Shown here piece by piece: positions 27,341-33,247 of a DNA stretch of 33,247 nucleotides; position 1 is the first letter of the stretch; every line of letters begins with the position of its first letter. This stretch comes from Gammaproteobacteria bacterium (GTDB lineage Bacteria; Pseudomonadota; Gammaproteobacteria; Pseudomonadales; Pseudohongiellaceae), in NCBI GenBank assembly GCA_002731775.1, contig PCCP01000040.1:22363-55609 (forward strand). The letters are read 5' to 3'. The notes beneath the pieces were generated by a model, which had not been told where the DNA came from, made no database searches, and worked only from the letters and a program-made list of their open reading frames with translations. The position numbers and the translations under genes are program-made.

Positions 27341-28189
27341 ATGGTCCTAGTCAGAAATTTCCGAAGAAACTTTGTGCTGTTGTTGTTGATCGCTATTGCA
27401 AGCCAGGTGGTGGCGCAAAATGTACAGTCGCAACCGGCAGGAAGTGAGAATTTGCGGAACAATCTCATCTATGCCGTCGCCTGGAAACAGGCGGCGGCGG
27501 AACATCGTGCCCTATTTTATCAGGGCTTCAGCCTGGCGAGGATGCGAGTTGAACTGGCACTGGCCAGGCGGGAGTCAGGTGCCAGACCCCTGGCTATAGT
27601 GAGCGATGTGGATGAAACCTTGCTGCTGGCAAACGGCTATTGGGGTTATCTGATAAACCAGGGCGAGGATTTTTTTGATGATGACAGCTGGGATCGTTGG
27701 GTGGTGGAAAATCGGTTTACCGCAAGTCCTGGCGCCCTGGAATTCCTGCGCTTCTGCTCAGCGAACCAGGTGGAAGTATTCTATGTCACTAATCGGGATC
27801 AGGGTGAAGAGACTTTCGAGCTGGCTCTGGGAAATCTCCAGGCTGTCGGTTTTCCCAACGTCGATGAGGAACACCTCACCGTCTTGCGCGCTTCTTCCAA
27901 CAAGGAAATCGTGCAACAGCGAATAGCCGAGGAATACGAAATCGTGGCCTTCCTCGGCGATAACCTCAATGATTTTTCTCGCAAGTACTATTCCACCGAT
28001 GTCGATGCAAGACTTGAATTAATGGAGGCAGATCGGGATTTATACGGTCGCAACTATATCCTGTTCCCAAACCCTACCGATGGTCATTGGATTCGTGCAA
28101 TCTTCGGTGACTCAGAACCACCGCCCAGTGATGACAATAGGCAAAAATTTCTAGAGGCGGCAACTCGATCTGCCTGGGACCCCCAATAG
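27341..28189 (+). CDS. Exported HAD-type acid phosphatase, e(P4) family
   Basis: A 282-residue class C (DDDD) acid phosphatase related to Haemophilus lipoprotein e(P4) and 5'-nucleotidases. HAD motif I is IVSDVDETLL (D89, D91), motif II is YVTNRD, and motif IV is FLGDNLNDF. The LIYAVAWKQAAAEHRALFYQ helix near the N-terminus is a family hallmark. A signal peptide (FVLLLLIAIASQVVA, cleavage before QNV) is present. No lipobox cysteine follows, so it should be soluble in the periplasm rather than a lipoprotein. The ATG is preceded by GAGAGAAG. It is divergent from the exported SurE across a 158-base gap. In Haemophilus the family member dephosphorylates NMN for NAD uptake; the substrate here is unknown. 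Confidence 0.9.
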   Translation: MVLVRNFRRNFVLLLLIAIASQVVAQNVQSQPAGSENLRNNLIYAVAWKQAAAEHRALFYQGFSLARMRVELALARRESGARPLAIVSDVDETLLLANGYWGYLINQGEDFFDDDSWDRWVVENRFTASPGALEFLRFCSANQVEVFYVTNRDQGEETFELALGNLQAVGFPNVDEEHLTVLRASSNKEIVQQRIAEEYEIVAFLGDNLNDFSRKYYSTDVDARLELMEADRDLYGRNYILFPNPTDGHWIRAIFGDSEPPPSDDNRQKFLEAATRSAWDPQ

Positions 28190-28317
28190 GGATTTTTCAA
28201 TGTAGCGTATGCTTCGACAAGTCCGGAAGCAGACCTAGAAATGCTCGCCGCCTAGACCCGGGCGGTCGTGGATTCACTGAATTTGGATTCGATGCCGTTT
28301 ATCCCCACGCTGCCCGT

Positions 28318-29418
28318 CTAGTTGGCAACTTCTTTCCACACAAACAGGCGCGTTGCCAGAATAAAAGAGAGGACAAGCCAAACGGTAATGCCGATGAGGC
28401 TCGGGGCGATGGCGAACAGCGAGGCGCCATTGTTGGCGATTTCTCGCATGCTGGTGGAAACAAAGCTCAATGGCAAAACAAAGGCAATTGGCTGGATCCA
28501 CTCCGGCATCGATTCGATCGGATAGAACACGCCGGAGAGGAAGATCTGCGGGAATATGACCAGGTTTCCCACCGCCATCACCGCCTGTTGAGTCTTGGCG
28601 ATGCTGCCGAGGCAGAATCCCAGGCACAGGAAGATAAATGTTCCCAGGATCACGATGAAGTAAAAAGACACAAAACTGCCGACGATGCTGACATTCAACA
28701 TCAACACAGCAAAGGCAATAAGCACCGACAATTGGATCAGTATTATCGCCATTCTCGCCATAACAATGGACGCAATAAAATCCCGTGGCTGGATAGGTGT
28801 TACGAACAGCCGCTTAAGTATTCCCTTGCGGCGATACTCGACGATGTTGAATCCGCTACCCGCGATACTCAGCTGCATCAGGGTAAATGCCATCAAGCCG
28901 GGAAGCAGAAAATCAAGATAATTCTGGGATCGCGCCTGTACATCTTCGATGGACAGGCTAAACATCGGCTCGATATCTCTAAATTCGCGCTCTATGGAGA
29001 TCAGCGTTTGTTCGAGCACCGGCATGATAAGCCCCAGTTGCTGCACCTGGGCGGCATCGACCAGCAAATTCAACTCGGCGCCGTCGCTTTGCTCATCGAA
29101 GGACTCCGGCAGTATCAAAACCATGGTCTGATTGCCTTCCACCAGTTCTTCGTGCAAGCGAGATTCCTCGCCGACAGTGACATTGAATAGGGGGTTGTCG
29201 ATTAATAATTGTGTGAAGTTGGTGGCTACAGGACTCGTGGAGTTGTTAACAATCCCGACATCGATTGGATCTTGCCCACCACTATTAGCGAAACTAAAAA
29301 CCGTCATGAAAATGATGGGAAAGAACAGGCTGAAAAAAATTGACTGTCGATCGCGCAGGAATATTTTCAGGAAAACCTTGGCCAGATGAATTTGTACTCT
29401 ACTAAAGATAAAAGCCAC
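28318..29418 (-). CDS. ABC-2 type transporter permease
   Basis: A 366-residue membrane protein of the ABC-2 (YhhJ/DrrB-like) permease family. One membrane segment near residues 27-45 (FFSLFFPIIFMTVFSFA) is followed by a large extracytoplasmic domain. About five C-terminal membrane segments follow, including LLPGLMAFTLMQLS and the LVIFPQIFLSGVFYPIESMP loop typical of the family. I chose the GTG at 29418, two bases after the ATPase stop and preceded by an AGGGAT site. The frame runs on to 29661, but that extension overlaps the ATPase gene and encodes nothing family-like. With the upstream ATPase it forms a complete exporter of unknown substrate. Confidence 0.9.
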   Translation of the reverse strand: MAFIFSRVQIHLAKVFLKIFLRDRQSIFFSLFFPIIFMTVFSFANSGGQDPIDVGIVNNSTSPVATNFTQLLIDNPLFNVTVGEESRLHEELVEGNQTMVLILPESFDEQSDGAELNLLVDAAQVQQLGLIMPVLEQTLISIEREFRDIEPMFSLSIEDVQARSQNYLDFLLPGLMAFTLMQLSIAGSGFNIVEYRRKGILKRLFVTPIQPRDFIASIVMARMAIILIQLSVLIAFAVLMLNVSIVGSFVSFYFIVILGTFIFLCLGFCLGSIAKTQQAVMAVGNLVIFPQIFLSGVFYPIESMPEWIQPIAFVLPLSFVSTSMREIANNGASLFAIAPSLIGITVWLVLSFILATRLFVWKEVAN

Positions 29419-29420
29419 TT

Positions 29421-30188
29421 TTAATCCCTTAGCGCATGGCCGGTTAGGGTCAAGAACACATCTTCGATGTTGCCATGTAGTGGCGCAACAGGTGGTTCCG
29501 GCGCATGTTTCAGGATGAGGTTCTGGGGGTTGTCTTCGGCGATAATTTTGCCATGATCCATAATGGCTATGCGTCGACAAAGGGATTCCGCTTCTTCCAT
29601 ATTGTGAGTGGTGAGAACGATGGTTTTGCCAGACTTGTTCAGCTCGAGTACCAGGTCCCACAGATTACGTTTGGCCTGGGGATCCAGACCAGTAGTTGGT
29701 TCGTCAAGAAATAAAATCTTCGGATCATTTACTAAAGCACAGGAGATGGAGAACCGTTGCTTTTGACCGCCTGACAATTGACTGGGTTTGGCATGGGCTT
29801 TGTCAAGCAGGTCTACCTTGTTCAGCAAGTCAGAGACATCTATATCGCGCTCATACAGAGCGCCGAACAAAGTAAGCAATTCGTCAAGGGAGGTATTATC
29901 GAAGTACTCATTAGCCTGCAACTGCACTCCAATTATCTTTTTTACTGCGTAAGGATTAGCTTTCACATCAATACCATCGATGTATGCCGAACCGCCATCG
30001 ATATCAACCAGGCCTTCGAGCATTTCAAGCGTGGTGGTCTTGCCGGCACCGTTGGGTCCGAGAATACCAAAGATCTCGCCTTTTTCGATCTTCAGGGAAA
30101 TGCCGTCGACGGCGAAGAATGATTTCGACTTGTCATCCGGCAGTGGATACTTCTTGCTGAGATTCTCGACATCTATTATTGGCATCAA
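29421..30188 (-). CDS. ABC transporter ATP-binding protein
   Basis: A 255-residue ABC ATPase of the CcmA/DrrA type that energises the permease encoded immediately downstream. Walker A is GPNGAGKT (44-51), the Q-loop Gln is in GVQLQ (about residue 89), the signature is LSGGQ (138-142), Walker B is KILFLDEP (157-164) and the H-loop His is H195 in TTHNMEEAE. All catalytic residues are present. There is a second Met directly after the first, and either could be used. The pair is likely an operon with the small membrane protein downstream of neither; the next gene upstream is on the opposite side of an 86-base gap. Confidence 0.94.
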   Translation of the reverse strand: MMPIIDVENLSKKYPLPDDKSKSFFAVDGISLKIEKGEIFGILGPNGAGKTTTLEMLEGLVDIDGGSAYIDGIDVKANPYAVKKIIGVQLQANEYFDNTSLDELLTLFGALYERDIDVSDLLNKVDLLDKAHAKPSQLSGGQKQRFSISCALVNDPKILFLDEPTTGLDPQAKRNLWDLVLELNKSGKTIVLTTHNMEEAESLCRRIAIMDHGKIIAEDNPQNLILKHAPEPPVAPLHGNIEDVFLTLTGHALRD

Positions 30189-30274
30189 CTTATCCTGTAT
30201 CCTGGCACCATATGATACCTGAAGCGGAAGGCATTAGAAGCGGTTGCTGGCGGATGCGTTACTGCAAGGACTGT

Positions 30275-30547
30275 CTAGTAATAGTAACGATGCCTGGGTT
30301 TGATCGGCGCCAGGAAAAAATAAAATACCCAGGCAAACCAAGACAGGCAGACCATTGCCAGCAGCCAGGCAATTTTTTCAAACCCTGTGGTCTTTTCCGA
30401 GCTAGCAATTATCCATATAGGTAGTACCCAGATGGCTATTACCATCACCGTACCCAGTACCGTGACTCCTAAGGAGATAAGTGGAATCAGGGCCAGCAGG
30501 CCGAGGATGACGAGGAAGATGACTGCTAAATTGCCTAGTGCTTTCAT
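30275..30547 (-). CDS. Small PLDc_N-like integral membrane protein
   Basis: A 90-residue protein made of three hydrophobic segments (about 7-29, 31-50 and 58-80) with a basic, tyrosine-rich tail. The segment KTTGFEKIAWLLAMVCLSWF resembles the phospholipase D N-terminal (PLDc_N) membrane motif found in many small bacterial membrane proteins. It has no catalytic domain. It lies upstream of the ABC transporter genes on the same strand with an 86-base gap. Function unknown. Confidence 0.7.
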   Translation of the reverse strand: MKALGNLAVIFLVILGLLALIPLISLGVTVLGTVMVIAIWVLPIWIIASSEKTTGFEKIAWLLAMVCLSWFAWVFYFFLAPIKPRHRYYY

Positions 30548-30602
30548 ATTTTTCTCCGCTACGGCGGCGAGTTATCTCTGGTGTTTAGATGCCTGAAGGG
30601 TA

Positions 30603-30710
30603 TTAGTTGCGAATTGCGTGCCAACCAGGAAATACCAGTAAAAACAATGGGATAAAACATGCAGCGAGAAAAAAGTGTGGAAAATAGCCAAAAATGGCGA
30701 ATCTCACCAT
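30603..30710 (-). CDS. Possible 35-residue hydrophobic small protein
   Basis: A short open frame starts MVRFAIFGYFPHFFLAACFI and ends with FPGWHAIRN and a TAA. It would make one membrane segment. It lies in the 223-base gap between the deacylase stop and the small membrane protein start, on the same strand. No good ribosome binding site is visible before the ATG. It may be a real microprotein or chance. Confidence 0.22.
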   Translation of the reverse strand: MVRFAIFGYFPHFFLAACFIPLFLLVFPGWHAIRN

Positions 30711-30770
30711 ACTGACACCACAAATGGGGTCTATCCTCAGAATAAGCAAAAATTCGAATAGCGACTACAT

Positions 30771-32360
30771 TCAGCGACCCGTATAACCGGGGCCATAAAG
30801 GATCTTTCCGGGTCGCCTGCCCGTGTGCTGGCCATCCTCGACCACGAGCTGCCCGTTCACCAGCACGTACTTCATGCCCACGGCATACTGGTGCGGCTCT
30901 TCGAAGGTCGCCATGTCGATTATCTCATCGGCATCGAACACGGCGATGTCGGCATAGTAATTCTCTGCCAGCAAACCCCGGTCGCGAATTCCCAGCCGCT
31001 GCGCCGTCAGGCTGCTCATCTTGCGTATCGCATCTTCGAGCGTGATCACGCCCCGTTCGCGGACAAAATGGCCGAGTACGCGAGCGAAGGTGCCATACTG
31101 ACGTGGGTGGGGTGCACCGACTCCGAATACGGAAAGCGGACCGTCGGAGCCAATCGCAGTGGCCGGATGTTGCATGATGCGATCCACGTCCTCGGGACCG
31201 ATAGCGTGATAGACAGCCGTAGCGCCACCGGCCTTTACGATATCCATTACCACATCGGCGGCGTTTTCGGGCGTTGGCGACATGCCGGCCTCAAGCGTTA
31301 GTTCGGCAAGGTTTTTACCCTCCATGGACCGATCCCGGGGATTGCGCGAGATCACTACATTTTCCGGGTCGCCGCCGCCGCGATCGTAGAGAATCTTGTC
31401 GACGATTGCGGCTTTCACGGTGCCCCGGGTTTCCGGGCTGGCAATCCTCTCCAGCAGGCGTTCGTTGCCACCCTCCTGTGCCCATTGTGGAATCAGCGCA
31501 ACGATGCCTGTTTGTGATGCGGTGTAAGGGTACTGATCGATGCTTATGTCGATGCCGCGGGCCCGGGCCTCGTCAACCAGACGCAGGCTGTCCACGCTAG
31601 CCCCGTAATTTCCCTTGCCAATGACCTTGTGGTGCGTCATCTGCACCGGAATATTCGCTTCCACGCCGATGCGTATAGTCTCTTGAACCGAGTCGATTAA
31701 CTGCGCCGCTTCCTCACGCATATGGGATATATAGATGCCGCCGTAAGCAGCCGCAACTTTGGATAACTCGATGACTTCGCTGGTGGGTGTAAAGCTGCCA
31801 GGTACATAAAACAAGCCGGTCGAGATCCCCAGTGCACCTTGCTCCATGGCTTGCGCAATCATGTCTTGCATGCGCTGCATTTCGGCAGGGGTCGCGGCCC
31901 TATCTTCGCTACCGATGACGATCGATCGGATCGTGCCCTGACCAACGAAGACAGCCCAGTTTGGGCTGATCTGTTTTTCGATGATAGCTTGATAATGCGC
32001 ATCGATGGGAAAGGGCGAACTGCCATCGTTGCCCTCGGTCAAGGTAGTCACACCCTGAAGTAAGGCGCTTTCTGCTGTGGGCACATCGAAAATACCGCGA
32101 ATAGCATGGGTATGGGGATCGATAAAGCCGGGGGCAACAATCAAGCCGGTGGCGTCGATGAGAGTTGTTGCCGAGTCTGGGCTGAGATTACCGATTGCCG
32201 TCACCCGCTCATCAGTGATACCGACGTCGGCTTCATACCAGGGATTCCCGGAGCCATCGATAATCTTTCCGCCCCTGATGATGATGTCATAATTATCCTG
32301 CGCCAGGGCGTTGCCGAAAGCTACCACACTGAGTAGCAGGAGAATTTGCGTCACTTTCAT
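30771..32360 (-). CDS. Exported N-acyl-D-amino-acid deacylase (amidohydrolase superfamily)
   Basis: A 529-residue metal-dependent amidohydrolase expected to remove the acyl group from N-acyl-D-amino acids or related amides. It starts MKVTQILLLLSVVAFGNALA, a signal peptide, then the composite beta-sandwich (DIIIRGGKIIDGSGNPWYEA) and the barrel. Metal-site motifs are DPHTH, the GISTGLFY segment, SHMREE, THHKV and the late IGSDGPL aspartate. LVEDGQHTGRRPGKILYGPG closes the protein as in D-aminoacylases. The frame extends to 32453, but ATG 32360 has GGAG upstream and begins the signal peptide. It lies 13 bases behind an M13 metallopeptidase, so the pair may degrade peptides and acylated or D-amino-acid-containing material in the periplasm. 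Confidence 0.9.
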   Translation of the reverse strand: MKVTQILLLLSVVAFGNALAQDNYDIIIRGGKIIDGSGNPWYEADVGITDERVTAIGNLSPDSATTLIDATGLIVAPGFIDPHTHAIRGIFDVPTAESALLQGVTTLTEGNDGSSPFPIDAHYQAIIEKQISPNWAVFVGQGTIRSIVIGSEDRAATPAEMQRMQDMIAQAMEQGALGISTGLFYVPGSFTPTSEVIELSKVAAAYGGIYISHMREEAAQLIDSVQETIRIGVEANIPVQMTHHKVIGKGNYGASVDSLRLVDEARARGIDISIDQYPYTASQTGIVALIPQWAQEGGNERLLERIASPETRGTVKAAIVDKILYDRGGGDPENVVISRNPRDRSMEGKNLAELTLEAGMSPTPENAADVVMDIVKAGGATAVYHAIGPEDVDRIMQHPATAIGSDGPLSVFGVGAPHPRQYGTFARVLGHFVRERGVITLEDAIRKMSSLTAQRLGIRDRGLLAENYYADIAVFDADEIIDMATFEEPHQYAVGMKYVLVNGQLVVEDGQHTGRRPGKILYGPGYTGR

Positions 32361-32373
32361 AATTGACTCCGTG

Positions 32374-33247
32374 TCACCAGATTCGAATGCGCTCTGCCGC
32401 GGGTAAATACAAGGCATCGTCCGCCTGCACATCGAAAGCCTCATACCATTCATTGAAATTTCTCACCACGCCGTTAACGCGAAACTCGGCTGGAGAGTGG
32501 GGGTCAGTAGTCAGGCGTTGAATCAGTGCATCCTCGCGATACTTGCGCTGCCAAACCTGTGCCCAGGAGAGGAAGAAGCGCTGGTCACCGGTGAAGCCAT
32601 CTATAAGCGGTGTCTCTTCACCGGCAAGCGCCATATGATAAGCACGATAGGCCAGCGACAATCCACCGACATCGCCAATGTTTTCACCGAGGGTAAAGTC
32701 GCCGTCTATAAAATAACCCGGCACTGGCTCGAAGCGACTATATTGTGCCGCCAACGCCGTGGTCAGCACTTCGAAATTGGCGCGATCCGCATCGGTCCAC
32801 CAATTGCGTTGTACTCCCAGCGCGTCCGACTTCGAGCCCTGGTCGTCGAAACCATGGCCCATTTCATGTCCGATAACCGCGGCGATACCACCGTAATTGA
32901 CTGCCAGCTCGGCAGCCGGATCAAAAAATGGTGGTTGCAATATGCCGGCAGGGAAAACAATTTCATTGAATGAAGAGTTGTAATAGGCATTTACTGTCTG
33001 TGGCGTCATGCCCCACTCTTCCCGGTTGGTGGCTTGCCCCAGCCGACCTATCTCGTCCGCATAATTGAACTCGCGCACGTTCTGCGCATTGGCGAACAGG
33101 CCATCCCGGGTAATTTCGATGGAAGAAAGATCGCGCCACTCATCGGGGTAGGCGATCTTGGGTCGGAAAGACTGCAGCTTCTTGTTGGCCGCGGCCTTGG
33201 TGGCCGCACCCATCCAGTCTATCTCCTCGATGCTTTGCGCCAGAGCC
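32374..33247 (-). CDS. M13 family metallopeptidase (neprilysin-like), C-terminal part
   Basis: The last 290 residues of an M13 zinc endopeptidase; the N-terminal part lies beyond the right edge of the window. The zinc motif HExxH is in AVIGHEMGHGFDDQG, the third ligand Glu is in TLGENIGDVGGLS, and the substrate-binding NAYY reads VNAYYNSSFNEIVFPAGIL. The chain ends ERIRIW, as is usual for the family. The frame stays open to the window end (ALAQSIEEIDWM before the first internal Met), so no start is visible. Full-length members are about 650-700 residues and are usually exported. The deacylase gene follows after 13 bases. Confidence 0.95.
   Translation of the reverse strand, partial: ALAQSIEEIDWMGAATKAAANKKLQSFRPKIAYPDEWRDLSSIEITRDGLFANAQNVREFNYADEIGRLGQATNREEWGMTPQTVNAYYNSSFNEIVFPAGILQPPFFDPAAELAVNYGGIAAVIGHEMGHGFDDQGSKSDALGVQRNWWTDADRANFEVLTTALAAQYSRFEPVPGYFIDGDFTLGENIGDVGGLSLAYRAYHMALAGEETPLIDGFTGDQRFFLSWAQVWQRKYREDALIQRLTTDPHSPAEFRVNGVVRNFNEWYEAFDVQADDALYLPAAERIRIW

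Noticed and set aside
28588..29190. A 200-codon + strand frame
   Set aside because: It is antisense to the ABC permease, rich in His and Gln, and without motifs.
29419..29661. N-terminal extension of the ABC permease frame
   Set aside because: It lies within the ATPase gene in another frame. The GTG at 29418 has a good ribosome binding site and begins the first family-like residues.
32361..32453. N-terminal extension of the deacylase
   Set aside because: It overlaps the M13 peptidase gene. ATG 32360 starts a signal peptide and has a GGAG site.

Overview
The window looks like a piece of chromosome from a free-living, probably marine, gammaproteobacterium. The main reason is the gene order nudF - yqiB - cpdA - yqiA - parE - parC, followed by an AhpA-like membrane gene and a FimX-like gene. 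That order is characteristic of Pseudomonas-type gammaproteobacteria. Elongation factor P with EpmA and a monomeric isocitrate dehydrogenase fit the same picture. The many exported peptidases, amidohydrolases, quinoproteins and nucleotidases suggest a heterotroph scavenging dissolved organic matter. The species cannot be named from the sequence. No tRNA, rRNA, CRISPR array, insertion sequence or phage gene was seen.

Region 1 (about 0.2-7.9 kb, + strand) is the conserved housekeeping block: parvulin PpiC, a decayed arsC-like gene, NudF, the DUF1249 protein YqiB, cAMP phosphodiesterase CpdA, esterase YqiA and both topoisomerase IV subunits. Region 2 (8.0-10.9 kb, - strand) has two signalling proteins that appear to have lost catalysis: a membrane-anchored cyclase-homology protein and a GGDEF-EAL protein with both active sites degenerate. 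Region 3 (11.3-13.1 kb) holds efp and epmA, with what looks like the collapsed remnant of epmB still sitting divergently upstream of efp. Region 4 (13.2-17.3 kb) holds a hairpin-rich intergenic repeat, a D-amino-acid transaminase, a GNAT acetyltransferase and monomeric isocitrate dehydrogenase.

Region 5 (17.4-25.7 kb) is accessory and the least ordinary part. It contains an exported NHL beta-propeller, an exported protein of unknown function, an NqrB/RnfD-like membrane protein fused to a cysteine-paired Sel1/Hcp-type domain, and a translationally coupled membrane-anchored sulfatase-modifying-factor-like protein that lacks the catalytic cysteines. A lipoprotein PQQ dehydrogenase, a cytochrome c5-like protein and an exported alpha/beta hydrolase follow. 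Together they suggest envelope oxidation and electron transfer, but the pathway is not known.

Region 6 (25.8-33.2 kb) carries an SRPBCC (DUF1857) protein, an exported SurE divergent from an exported e(P4)-type acid phosphatase, an ABC-2 exporter pair, a small membrane protein, an exported N-acyl-D-amino-acid deacylase and the C-terminal part of an M13 metallopeptidase that runs off the right edge. Two genes in the window (arsC, epmB) appear to have decayed by internal deletion, leaving both ends behind. Several intergenic gaps contain long inverted repeats.
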